A stretch of 31,244 nt of DNA from JBBTQJ01 sp038065755 (GCA_038065755.1 JBBTQJ010000019.1:1-31244); one strand, 5' to 3'; shown: positions 6,011 through 14,238, counted from the stretch's first letter. Numbers and translations: made by a program. Notes: a model not told the origin generated them from the letters alone.

Positions 6011-6832
6011 ATGGAACAAGATTTTTCAAAATTTACAGCAGAAGATTGGAAAAATTATAGGCCCGATGAACCCGCAGAAGAAAGGGCCGGAAAACAAGCT
6101 GTGATAATTGAAATCCGAGCTGGGACTGGCGGAGACGAAGCCGGGCTTTTCGCAAAAGACCTTTACAGGATGTATTTAAGATATGCTCAAACTAAGGGTT
6201 GGAGCCAAAAAATTTTAGATTCTAACTCTTCAGATATTGGAGGATATAAAGAAATAATTTTTGAATTATCGGGACAAGGCGTATATGAAGATTTACAACG
6301 CGAAGGCGGAGTTCACCGGGTTCAAAGAATTCCTAAAACAGAAAAACAAGGCCGGGTGCACACTTCAACTGCCACTGTCGCTATTTTATTAAAACCAAAA
6401 AAATCAGAAATTAACATCTCGCCGGCTGATTTAGAGTTTAGCACCTATAAAGCATCTGGCCCCGGCGGACAATATGTAAACAAAACAGAGTCGGCTGTAA
6501 GAATTGTTCACAAACCATCGGGTCTTGTTGTTACCTGCCAATCCGAAAGAAACCAGTTACAGAACAAAGAAACCGCCTTAACCCTTTTAGCGGCAAGACT
6601 TTTGCAAAAACAAGAAGAAGCAGATTTATCAAAACTAACATCAGAGCGCAGAGAACAAATTCATACGGCAAAAAGAGCTGAAAAAACAAGAACATATAAT
6701 TATCCGCAAAACAGAATAACAGACCATCGCATAAATAAATCCTGGCACGACTTAGAAAAAATCGTTGACGGAAACTTAGAACCAATTGTTAAGGCCTTTA
6801 AAAAAAACAGAAGTTTAAAACTTAAAATTTAA
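6011..6832 (+). CDS. prfA: Peptide chain release factor 1, short form
   Basis: RF1 recognises UAA and UAG and triggers peptide release. The GGQ catalytic motif is at residues 152-154 (SGPGGQYVNKTES) and the PxT stop-reading motif is PKT at 108-110, both in RF1 context (HRVQRIP.T, GRVHTSTATVA); RF2 would have SPF. It has 273 residues against about 360 in E. coli, and both motifs sit about 80 residues earlier, so N-terminal domain 1, the part that faces L11 and RF3, is absent. The frame extends 17 codons upstream to a TTG, too little to restore it. I chose ATG 6011 because a promoter ends just before it. This is the only plus-strand protein gene in the window. Confidence 0.92.
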   Translation: MEQDFSKFTAEDWKNYRPDEPAEERAGKQAVIIEIRAGTGGDEAGLFAKDLYRMYLRYAQTKGWSQKILDSNSSDIGGYKEIIFELSGQGVYEDLQREGGVHRVQRIPKTEKQGRVHTSTATVAILLKPKKSEINISPADLEFSTYKASGPGGQYVNKTESAVRIVHKPSGLVVTCQSERNQLQNKETALTLLAARLLQKQEEADLSKLTSERREQIHTAKRAEKTRTYNYPQNRITDHRINKSWHDLEKIVDGNLEPIVKAFKKNRSLKLKI

Positions 6833-6862
6833 ACTTGAACTAAAAAATATTATTGATTATTA

Positions 6863-8266
6863 TTAGTCTGATATCGCCGCTATATCTTTTTCGTATTGCG
6901 AAGCAATGGCTAAAACAGAGTTGCCGTAAAACGATTCACTCTTTGTCCAACTCCCGCCGGAAAAATATTTCATTGCGGCATTAAATTCACTTTTGCCAGC
7001 TCCGTTGTCTTTTAATAAAAGACCCGCTGCCAAAAAAGCATCTTTTATATTCCACGGATTTGCTGTTCTTCCTGATATGTCAGATACTTTTTCTTTATAC
7101 AAATTCCATGTTGAAGAAATAAATTGCGCCGGGCCCATTGCCCCTCCCCAGCCATAAGGAACGCCTCTTGAATAGAGAGGAATCCAGCAAGATACCGGGG
7201 TTTCTGTTGGCTCCATGCCAAGAGAAATTACCAGCTCTTTAAAAGCAGAAGAAGTTTTTGGGTTTATCACTCTTTTTCTCAGGTTTCCTTTTAGGTCGAT
7301 GCCCTCTCCTATATTAAAGTCTTTAACATAACATTGTCCGACATTTTTTCCTATATTTGATTCTTGAGTTAAAACCGCCAGCAAAAAAGCTGTTCTTACC
7401 CCCGTAACGTCGGAAACATATTTTGCAATTTCATAAGCTTCTTCAAAGGTAGGCGCTTTTGAAACACCCAACAAATCAAAAATTCTGGTTCTAATGCTGG
7501 CTGCTTTTTTTTCTGCGCCTTGTTTCTCCTGTAATTGTTTTTGATATTGCGCTTCGGTTAATTTTAGATAATTTTCCTGTTCTTTTTTATTTTTTTCCGA
7601 TTCATGTTTTTGCAGACCCCTGATTTTTACCACGCCTTCTAACTCTTCTCTTTCCTCGTCCATTTTCATTTTCTGGCTCTCTAAATATGATTTTAAATCT
7701 TTTGTGCTGCCTAAAAGATCGTTTACTTTAGAATTAAGGTTCTCTAAATATACTAAATTATTAAAAAAATCTGAAAGATCTCCTTCAAGTAAAATCTCTA
7801 ATGACGGTTTTTGATCTTCTTCATATATAGACCTTAAAATATTGGCAAGTTGGTTCTGAGAATCTTCTATTTTCAAAGAAGTTTTGTTAATAGAAATTTC
7901 GGTATCTTCTATGCGCATACCAAGGTCTTTTACCATTACGTTTCCCTGCTTAATCTGGTATTCTAAGTTTTGAATTTTCTTTTTTAAGGTAGATACTTGC
8001 GACTGAAGGGTTTTCTTTTCTTTTTCTGTTTTTGTAAGATCTTTGGCAATATTATCAGACTGTTCCTCATAATAAACCGCGCATTTTTCTAAAACAACTC
8101 TACACTCAGCAGAACTTAAATTCTGGCACCCCGTGTTTGATTCAGAAATTAAGGCGCAAGTTTCAGCCAAGTCTCCTGCCTGCGCAGGCGGGTCGGCCAA
8201 AACAAACCCAGGCAATATTATTGTTGCTGTAATAAAAATTATTATATTTTTAGAAAAATTAGCCAT
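6863..8266 (-). CDS. Secreted coiled-coil lytic transglycosylase
   Basis: A 467-residue cell-wall enzyme. A signal peptide (residues 1-24, IIIFITATIILPGFVLA) is followed by a short Cys-containing region, a long coiled coil (about 70-265, EnvC/CwlO-like) and a C-terminal SLT domain (about 270-460). The likely catalytic glutamate is E302 in LTQESNIG, with GAMGPAQFISSTW and AAGLLLKDNGA completing the lysozyme-like fold. Cutting of peptidoglycan during growth or division is the expected role. The palindromic repeat at 8175-8192 adds PPAQAG just after the signal peptide cleavage region, a place where extra residues should be tolerated. Neighbours give no further clue. Confidence 0.88.
   Translation of the reverse strand: MANFSKNIIIFITATIILPGFVLADPPAQAGDLAETCALISESNTGCQNLSSAECRVVLEKCAVYYEEQSDNIAKDLTKTEKEKKTLQSQVSTLKKKIQNLEYQIKQGNVMVKDLGMRIEDTEISINKTSLKIEDSQNQLANILRSIYEEDQKPSLEILLEGDLSDFFNNLVYLENLNSKVNDLLGSTKDLKSYLESQKMKMDEEREELEGVVKIRGLQKHESEKNKKEQENYLKLTEAQYQKQLQEKQGAEKKAASIRTRIFDLLGVSKAPTFEEAYEIAKYVSDVTGVRTAFLLAVLTQESNIGKNVGQCYVKDFNIGEGIDLKGNLRKRVINPKTSSAFKELVISLGMEPTETPVSCWIPLYSRGVPYGWGGAMGPAQFISSTWNLYKEKVSDISGRTANPWNIKDAFLAAGLLLKDNGAGKSEFNAAMKYFSGGSWTKSESFYGNSVLAIASQYEKDIAAISD
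8175..8192. repeat. In-frame palindrome GCCTGCGCAGGC, copy 1
   Basis: CCTGCCTGCGCAGGCGGG, with the perfect 12-bp core at 8178-8189. Read as PPAQAG in the transglycosylase. Confidence 0.88.
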
Positions 8267-8295
8267 ATCTATATATTTATTATCTCTTTTTTTTT

Positions 8296-8331
8296 AAAAA
8301 AAACAACCCCATTATTATATTAACGGGGCTG
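8296..8331 (-). terminator. Terminator after the L25 gene
   Basis: CAGCCCCGTTA (8321-8331) pairs with TAATGGGGTTG (8304-8314) over an 11-bp stem with two G-U pairs, followed by TTTTTTTT. Confidence 0.85.
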
Positions 8332-8343
8332 TTCCTTTATAAT

Positions 8344-9000
8344 TTATTTTTCTTCTTCTGTCACAACCTCTTCTTTCTTTTCCTTTTCTATTTTTTCAAC
8401 TTCTTCCACTTTTTCTTCTATTGGCTTTTCAAGCTCTTCTTCAATTTTTTCTAAACGAGTGACAGAAATAATAATTTCGTCCGGCTTTTTTAAAACTTTC
8501 ACTTCTTTTGGAAAAATTAAATCCTTGACTAAAATATGGTCGCCAAAATTTAAAAGCCTGTCTATGTTTACTTTAATATCGCGCGGGAGATTTTGCGGCA
8601 AAGCCTTGACTTCAATTTCTGTAATGTTTTTAACCAAGTTTGCCCCCAAGTCTTTTACTGCGGGAGACACCCCTTCAAAAACTAATGGAATTTTAACTTC
8701 AATTTCTTCTTTCAAAGAGGCTTGAAAAAAATCAATATGTATAAATTTATCTGTGACCGGATCTTTTTGAAGTTCATAAACCAATACTTTTCTTTTTTCT
8801 TTTTCTCCTTCTATGCTTAAATCGATTAAAGCGTTTTCTCCGGCTTGTTTAAAAACTTTTTGAAAATCCTGATAATTAACTTTTAATAAAACATTTTTTA
8901 ATCCGTGGCCGTAAACCACAGCAGGAATATTGCCCGCTTCTTTAAGGGATTTTGTTTTTCTGCCAAGGTCTTTTCTAATTTTTGCTGATAAAGATATCAT
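8344..9000 (-). CDS. rplY: 50S ribosomal protein L25, CTC form
   Basis: L25 binds 5S rRNA. The protein has the N-terminal L25 fold (residues 1-92, with GNIPAVVYGHG and KDPVTDKFIHIDF), the second TL5/CTC beta domain (about 95-185, VPLVFEG-like and LPRDIKVNIDRL) and a tail of about 35 residues made almost only of E and K. Length, 218 residues, is usual for the CTC type. It ends in a strong terminator and follows the ferredoxin gene by 5 nt. No SD is visible. Confidence 0.95.
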   Translation of the reverse strand: MISLSAKIRKDLGRKTKSLKEAGNIPAVVYGHGLKNVLLKVNYQDFQKVFKQAGENALIDLSIEGEKEKRKVLVYELQKDPVTDKFIHIDFFQASLKEEIEVKIPLVFEGVSPAVKDLGANLVKNITEIEVKALPQNLPRDIKVNIDRLLNFGDHILVKDLIFPKEVKVLKKPDEIIISVTRLEKIEEELEKPIEEKVEEVEKIEKEKKEEVVTEEEK

Positions 9001-9005
9001 ATTGT

Positions 9006-9233
9006 TTATTTTTCAATAATAATACACTGTGTAGGACAAGCCTCTGCGGCCGACTCTGAGCATTTTATTTTTTCTATTTCTAATTCTTCAATGTCTGCCT
9101 TGTTCCCTGCCTGCGCAGGCGGGGAATCTTTAATATGCGACTTGCCGTCTTCTGCTGTTTCAAAATAATCGGGACAAATAATCCAACACGAACCGCATCC
9201 AATGCATTTTTCGCGCTCAAGTTTAATTTTCAT
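9006..9233 (-). CDS. Small 4Fe-4S ferredoxin
   Basis: A 75-residue electron carrier. The N-terminal cluster motif is C10-x2-C13-x2-C16-x3-C20-P, and the C-terminal part has C58, C66-P and C70. The first three cysteines plus C66 match single-cluster ferredoxins; C20 and C58 are extra and might form a disulfide or contact a second centre. The palindrome at 9106-9124 inserts SPPAQAG at residues 37-43, between the two halves and away from the cysteines. The gene overlaps the 3' end of the aldolase gene by 4 nt, but a redox partner is not evident nearby. Confidence 0.88.
   Translation of the reverse strand: MKIKLEREKCIGCGSCWIICPDYFETAEDGKSHIKDSPPAQAGNKADIEELEIEKIKCSESAAEACPTQCIIIEK
9106..9124. 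repeat. In-frame palindrome GCCTGCGCAGGC, copy 2
   Basis: CCTGCCTGCGCAGGCGGGG; core at 9109-9120. Read as PPAQAG in the ferredoxin. Confidence 0.88.
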
Positions 9234-10096
9234 ATTTTATTATTACTTTTAAATAATGATATTTTTTCTTCTACTATTTTTTGCACAGCTTCTGCGGAAT
9301 TTTTTAAATATTTATACGGCGCTATTTCGTCGGGATTCTCTTGTAAAAAATATTTAAGACTATTTGTAAAAGCCAGTCTTATTTCTGTATTAATATTAAT
9401 TTTAACAATTCCCAAACTAATTGCCTGTTTTATGTCTTCTTCCGGCGTGCCTGATCCTCCGTGTAAAACCAAAAAAACGTTTTTAGCGGTTCTTCTAATT
9501 TCCGCCAGCCTGTTTAAAAGGAGGTGGGGATTTAGGCCAGAAACTTCAATTCCGTGAAAATTTCCAATACTTACTGCCAAAAGGCCAACTTTTGATTTAT
9601 CAATGTATTTTACAGATTCTTCGGGATTAGTCAATAAGTCTTCTTCAATTTCAAAATTTTCTTGGTAAATTTTTGAAGAATCTGTTGCTATTGCTCCAAT
9701 TTCTCCCTCTGTTAAAACTCCTTTCCGTTTAGCGTATTTTACAACCTGTTTTGTGATCTTTATATTTTCTTCAAATGATAATTTTGAACCGTCAAAACAA
9801 ACCATATCATAACCCGAGTCAATCGCCTGTTTTAGATATTCAAAAGATTTTCCGTGGTCTAAATTCAAAAAAATCGGCAGATTATTTTTTTTTCTCAGAA
9901 CATTTCTTATAGCAACTGCTTCTTCTAATCCAAAAAAATTGCTTTCGCCTTCTGATGTTCCTAAAATTATTGGTGACTTTAAATTTTTTGCAGCCCGTAT
10001 TATTCCCTTTAACTGCGAATCTGCGCAAAAATTAAACTGCCCTATCGCCCATTTTTCTTTTTGGGCTTTATTTAAATAATATTTAAGCGTTTTCAT
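9230..10096 (-). CDS. fba: Class II fructose-bisphosphate aldolase
   Basis: A zinc-dependent aldolase cleaving fructose-1,6-bisphosphate to dihydroxyacetone phosphate and glyceraldehyde-3-phosphate, or the related tagatose form. Hallmarks: GQFNFCADSQLKGI near the N-terminus, the metal-ligand region NLDHGKS, AVSIGNFHG, VLHGGSG and IVKININTE. With the start at ATG 10096 the length is 288, normal for the family; the open frame reaches 10171 but overlaps the kinase gene by 65 nt and adds non-family sequence. It follows the PfkB kinase gene directly, suggesting consecutive steps. No SD is seen. Confidence 0.93.
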   Translation of the reverse strand: MKTLKYYLNKAQKEKWAIGQFNFCADSQLKGIIRAAKNLKSPIILGTSEGESNFFGLEEAVAIRNVLRKKNNLPIFLNLDHGKSFEYLKQAIDSGYDMVCFDGSKLSFEENIKITKQVVKYAKRKGVLTEGEIGAIATDSSKIYQENFEIEEDLLTNPEESVKYIDKSKVGLLAVSIGNFHGIEVSGLNPHLLLNRLAEIRRTAKNVFLVLHGGSGTPEEDIKQAISLGIVKININTEIRLAFTNSLKYFLQENPDEIAPYKYLKNSAEAVQKIVEEKISLFKSNNKI

Positions 10097-10106
10097 AAAT
10101 TTAAAT

Positions 10107-11141
10107 TTAGAATTTAGATATGCATAAATTATTTTGGCCGCGCTCTTCTTTTGTAACCTGAACTCTTTCAAATTCTGAATTTTTCTCTAAAAGCCCTGTT
10201 TTGGCCCCTGTTTTTGCTAAATTTTCTTCTGAGTTTGCCATTCCCAATTGTATTGCTTTTTCAATGTCGCCATCGCGCCTTATATAATCAGAAATAAATC
10301 CCGAAGCAAAAGAGTCGCCGGCGCCCGTTGTGTCAACTACTTTCCTGTTTTTATGAGGTTTTGCTCTGTATAAATATTTGCCGTCAGAAACCACAACGCC
10401 TTCTCCCCCCTTTGTCATCACAAAAACACCAGAACAAATTTCGTCAATTTTCTTAAAAATACTCTGTTCTTCTGCAAATGGAATTTTTGTCAGCTGACTT
10501 GCCTCTTCTTTGTTTAAAATCAAAACGTTTATTTTTTTTAAAATATTTTTTAATTTTTCCTGCGGCAAAGAAAGTTGGCTGTTTCCAGGATTTGCCGCAA
10601 CCTTAATTTTATTATTAAAAGCAAAATCAACAATATCTTCAAAATTGTCGCACAATAAACCCGAAAGCGGAGCCAAATAAATCCATTTTGTTTTTAATTT
10701 ATTCCATGGAATTTCTTTGCTGGTTAATAGTTCAGAAGCCCCCCTATAAACCAAAATTATCCTGTCTTGCCCGGGGCTTTCAATAATAATTGAATGATTG
10801 GTTGGCTTTTCTTTTATTTTAAAAGTTAATCCCGTATTTACTCTAAGTTTTTTTAATTCTTCAATAATTTCCTTGCCTGCGTTATCCTCTCCAACTGTCC
10901 CGCAAAAAGCGGTTTTAAAACCTTGTTTTGCAAAAGCAACGGCGGTATTCGTTCCTCCTCCGCCGGAAGCAAATTTAATATCTTCAACATCAATTTTAGA
11001 GCCCAAAGCCAAACAAAGCCCCTCTCCTTTGGTAAAATTATTTTCGCCTGCCTGCGCAGGCAGGTCTTTCAAAATTTTAAACGCCTTGGATTTTATGTGA
11101 ATATCCTGGGCCGCCGACCCAAATGTAATTATATCGTACAT
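10107..11141 (-). CDS. PfkB-family sugar kinase, possible phosphofructokinase
   Basis: A 344-residue ribokinase/PfkB-fold kinase. The substrate glycines are at GGGGTNTAVAFAKQGF and the ATP/anion-hole motif is DTTGAGDSFASGF with catalytic D276. Position directly upstream of the aldolase suggests that it makes fructose-1,6-bisphosphate from fructose-6-phosphate or fructose-1-phosphate; many CPR genomes lack classical PfkA. That assignment is inference: ribokinase, adenosine kinase and 1-phosphofructokinase share these motifs. The palindrome at 11047-11064 inserts LPAQAG at residues 27-32, in an N-terminal loop before the glycine motif. Confidence 0.85.
   Translation of the reverse strand: MYDIITFGSAAQDIHIKSKAFKILKDLPAQAGENNFTKGEGLCLALGSKIDVEDIKFASGGGGTNTAVAFAKQGFKTAFCGTVGEDNAGKEIIEELKKLRVNTGLTFKIKEKPTNHSIIIESPGQDRIILVYRGASELLTSKEIPWNKLKTKWIYLAPLSGLLCDNFEDIVDFAFNNKIKVAANPGNSQLSLPQEKLKNILKKINVLILNKEEASQLTKIPFAEEQSIFKKIDEICSGVFVMTKGGEGVVVSDGKYLYRAKPHKNRKVVDTTGAGDSFASGFISDYIRRDGDIEKAIQLGMANSEENLAKTGAKTGLLEKNSEFERVQVTKEERGQNNLCISKF
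11047..11064. repeat. In-frame palindrome GCCTGCGCAGGC, copy 3
   Basis: CCTGCCTGCGCAGGCAGG is a perfect 18-bp palindrome. Read as LPAQAG in the PfkB kinase. Confidence 0.9.
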
Positions 11142-11168
11142 AATATTTATTTTTTAAATATAAAAAAT

Positions 11169-11687
11169 TTATTTGTTTCTGGGGTGCTTTAAAGACGGGG
11201 TAAAAATCAATGCTTCTTTTTCTAATTCTTTATCGTCTTCTAATTTTTTTATGACCGCGTCCAGTAAATTTGGCAAAATTCTACTTGCAGGATTGAATTT
11301 TTTTATATTGCCAAGCGGAGACGAATCGCTTGCTCTTTTTTCCTCATTTTTTATTCTCTTTAACCGTTCTTTCCTATTTTCAATTAATCTTTTAACAATA
11401 ATTTTATAACCGCTGTCGTCTTGCAATAAATTTTTTTGAACATTAGTTATTTTTCCATTGCCGGCGCCCAATAATTTAGTAATTTCATTATAAGTATATT
11501 TCCCAGATAAAAGCACCGCGATTTCAATCCTTCTCATTAAGGTTGCTATTTCATCGGCAGTCATCAAACTTTTAATAAATAAACGAACCTCATTTCTGTC
11601 TTTTAATGAATCTATCATATCATAAAATTCACCAATCATTTGTATTCTGTTTTGTTTAGGTAAATTATTTAAATGAAATGTCGTCAT
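11169..11687 (-). CDS. TrpR/YerC-family DNA-binding protein
   Basis: A 172-residue protein with the TrpR-like helical fold of the YerC/YecD group: FYDMIDSLKDRNEVRLFIKSLMTADEIATLMRRIEIAVLLSGKY (in parts, about 22-65) and a helix-turn-helix TYNEITKLLGAGNGKITNVQ (66-85). YerC proteins are about 100 residues; here a basic C-terminal extension of about 70 residues follows. The ligand is unknown, and tryptophan is not implied. A perfect 26-bp palindrome lies 9 nt upstream of the start (11696-11721), a possible operator for autoregulation. It lies between ppsA and pfkB. Confidence 0.82.
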   Translation of the reverse strand: MTTFHLNNLPKQNRIQMIGEFYDMIDSLKDRNEVRLFIKSLMTADEIATLMRRIEIAVLLSGKYTYNEITKLLGAGNGKITNVQKNLLQDDSGYKIIVKRLIENRKERLKRIKNEEKRASDSSPLGNIKKFNPASRILPNLLDAVIKKLEDDKELEKEALIFTPSLKHPRNK

Positions 11688-11695
11688 TTCTTTTT

Positions 11696-11721
11696 ACACC
11701 CGTGCACTAGTGCACGGGTGT
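11696..11721. promoter_or_regulatory. 26-bp perfect palindrome upstream of the TrpR-like gene
   Basis: ACACCCGTGCACT followed by its exact reverse complement, centred between 11708 and 11709. It could be an operator for the adjacent regulator, or a copy of a dispersed palindromic repeat; no U-tract follows on the minus strand, so a terminator for ppsA is less likely. Confidence 0.6.
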
Positions 11722-11764
11722 GTCGGTTATTTATTATTTGTTGGTTTTTGTTGATTAATATGTT

Positions 11765-14224
11765 TTACTTTTGATATAATTTTTTCTCGGTTTCGGCGAT
11801 GGCGATTTTGGTTTTTAAAACTGCATCGGGAGACAGGGAAATTGATTCAATTCCTTTTTCCACCAAAAATTGGGCGAAGTCCGGAAAAGTTGAAGGAGCG
11901 TCGCCGCAAATACCGATATATTTATTATTATTCTGGCATGTTTTTATGGCTTCTTCAATAAGTTCTTTAACCGCTTCGTTTTTTTCATTGGCAACCGAAG
12001 CAATTTCAGAATTGTCCCTGTCTAAACCCAGGGTTAATTGAGCCAGGTCGTTTGAACCAATGGAAAACCCGTCAAAAATTTCTAAAAACTGTTCGGCCAA
12101 AATAACGTTTGCCGGAATTTCGCACATAACATAAGCTTTTAATTCCGCTAAGTTTGGCTCTGGCGGTTTGCCTTCAACGTAAGCATAATTTGATTGATCG
12201 GGTCCGTTTCTTTTTAAACCAACCTCTTCCATAATTTTTAAAACTTTTCTGCCTTCGTCTGTTGTTCTGCAAAAAGGAATCATTGCCTGAATATTGTCTA
12301 ATCCAAAAATTTCCCTTGCTTTTTTAATGGCTATGCATTCTAAAATAAAAGCCTCCTTAAATTTTTCATTATAATATCTGCAAGCGCCCCTAAAACCCAT
12401 CATTGGATTTTCTTCTTTTGGCTCGTATAATTCTCCTCCAATCAAAGACCTATATTCATTTGTTTTAAAATCAGAGAACCTTACAATTACTTTTTTTGGA
12501 TAAAAGGCAGAACCTATTTTTCCTATTCCTTCGGCCAATTTATCAATATAAAATTGGGCCTTGTCCTGATATCCAAGAGTTAGCTTGTCAATTTTATTTT
12601 TCAAAACAGAATTTAGGTTTTTATAATTTATCAGGGCCAAAGGATGAATTTTTATAGAATTGGCAATAATAAATTCCTCGCGGGCGAGCCCCACTCCGTC
12701 GTTTGGAATAAAACTCAACGAAAAAGCCATATCCGGCTCCCCCAAGTTCATCATTATTTTTGTTTTAGTTTTTTTAATGCCCGATATGTCTGTTTTTTTA
12801 ACTTCAAAAGGAATTAATCCTTCGTAAACCTTTCCCTCTTCTCCTTCGGCGCAGGAAACCGTAATGTCTTTTCCTGTTTTTATTTTATTTGTGGCGTTTC
12901 TTGTGCCTACAATCACCGGCACTCCAAGTTCTCTGCCCACAATAGCGGCATGACAAACCCTGCCCCCCCTGTTTGTCACGATAGCCGAAGCGATTTTCAT
13001 TATAGGAACCCAGTCTGGATCTGTCATTTCTGTGACTAAAACCTCGCCTTCTTTAAATTTTTCAATGTCTTTTACAGACATTATCACCTTTGACTTGCCC
13101 TGGCCGATTTTATTCCCAACGCTCAACCCCGTAGTTAATATTTTTAAATTTTGTTTTGTTTTGTCTAAAACATATTCTTCTAAAATATTTACATTTTTCT
13201 TGCTTTGCACGGTTTCCGGCCTTGCTTGCACAATATACAGCTTTCCGTCTTGGCCGTCTTTTGCCCACTCTGCATCCATTGATTTTTGATAATGTTCTTC
13301 AATAATTGTTGACCATTTGGCCAAGGTTAAAATTTCATGATCTTCAATTGAAAATTTTTCTCTGTCTTTTGGCAAAACGGAAATATTTTTTACAGGATCT
13401 TTAGAATCTTTGGCATAAATCATTTTAACTAATTTTGAACCAAGCCTTTTTTCAATAATGGGGGCATATCCTTTTTTTAAAGTTGTTTCAAAAACATAAA
13501 ATTGGTCCGGATCAACCCTTCCTTTTACAACATTTTCACCCAACCCATAGCTTGAATTGATTAAAACAACATCTCCAAATCCCGATTCTGTATCGCAAGA
13601 AAACATTACGCCCGAAGAACCCAAATCAGACCTTACCATCTTTTGAACTCCAACCGACAACCCCACTTTTAAGTGGTCTATCTTTACCTGTTCTCTATAA
13701 ACAATAGCCCTGTCTGTAAAAAAAGAAATAAAACATTTTTTAACTGCCTGCAAAAGATTTTCCGGGGAGCTGATGTTTAGATATGTTTCAAACTGGCCGG
13801 CAAAAGAAGCGTTAGGCATATCTTCTGCCACCCCTGATGTCCTTACAGCCACATCTGCGTTTTCTGTATTATATTTTTTAGAGAGTTCCAAATAAGCCAA
13901 AAATAATTCTTTTTGCAGGTCTTCTTGAAAAACAGACTTTTCAATGGCTAATCTGGCCGATTTGCCAACTTGCTGAACGCTTTTTATGCTCTTTGGGTCT
14001 AGCCCTGAAAATATTTCCTGTAAAATTTTATCTAAATTATTTGTTTTTATAAAAGTCCAATAAAAATTAACTGTAATAGCAAAACCGTTCGGCACGTTAA
14101 CTCCTTTTTGAGTAAGCTGGCAGAACATTTCTCCTAAAGAAGCGTTTTTTCCTCCTACTAAAGGGACGTCAGACATCCCAATTTCCGAAAACCAAAGTAT
14201 ATTTTTATTGTTTTTTTCCGCCAT
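11765..14224 (-). CDS. ppsA: Phosphoenolpyruvate synthase
   Basis: PEP synthase converts pyruvate, ATP and water to PEP, AMP and phosphate, through a phosphohistidine. Domains in order: N-terminal ATP-grasp (GGKNASLGEM, VAVRTSGVAEDMPNASFAGQ, IVQARPET), the swivelling His domain (GGRVCHAAIVGRELGVP, catalytic H425) and the C-terminal PEP/pyruvate TIM barrel (LAREEFI, MGFRGACRYYN, GFSIGSNDLAQLTLGLDRD, ICGDAPS). Length, 819, is normal. The residue two before the histidine is V423, where the E. coli enzyme has the Thr phosphorylated by its PpsR regulator, so that control is absent. In an organism without visible pyruvate kinase here, it may also run toward ATP and pyruvate. Confidence 0.95.
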   Translation of the reverse strand: MAEKNNKNILWFSEIGMSDVPLVGGKNASLGEMFCQLTQKGVNVPNGFAITVNFYWTFIKTNNLDKILQEIFSGLDPKSIKSVQQVGKSARLAIEKSVFQEDLQKELFLAYLELSKKYNTENADVAVRTSGVAEDMPNASFAGQFETYLNISSPENLLQAVKKCFISFFTDRAIVYREQVKIDHLKVGLSVGVQKMVRSDLGSSGVMFSCDTESGFGDVVLINSSYGLGENVVKGRVDPDQFYVFETTLKKGYAPIIEKRLGSKLVKMIYAKDSKDPVKNISVLPKDREKFSIEDHEILTLAKWSTIIEEHYQKSMDAEWAKDGQDGKLYIVQARPETVQSKKNVNILEEYVLDKTKQNLKILTTGLSVGNKIGQGKSKVIMSVKDIEKFKEGEVLVTEMTDPDWVPIMKIASAIVTNRGGRVCHAAIVGRELGVPVIVGTRNATNKIKTGKDITVSCAEGEEGKVYEGLIPFEVKKTDISGIKKTKTKIMMNLGEPDMAFSLSFIPNDGVGLAREEFIIANSIKIHPLALINYKNLNSVLKNKIDKLTLGYQDKAQFYIDKLAEGIGKIGSAFYPKKVIVRFSDFKTNEYRSLIGGELYEPKEENPMMGFRGACRYYNEKFKEAFILECIAIKKAREIFGLDNIQAMIPFCRTTDEGRKVLKIMEEVGLKRNGPDQSNYAYVEGKPPEPNLAELKAYVMCEIPANVILAEQFLEIFDGFSIGSNDLAQLTLGLDRDNSEIASVANEKNEAVKELIEEAIKTCQNNNKYIGICGDAPSTFPDFAQFLVEKGIESISLSPDAVLKTKIAIAETEKKLYQK

Positions 14225-14238
14225 AGTTTATTAAATTT

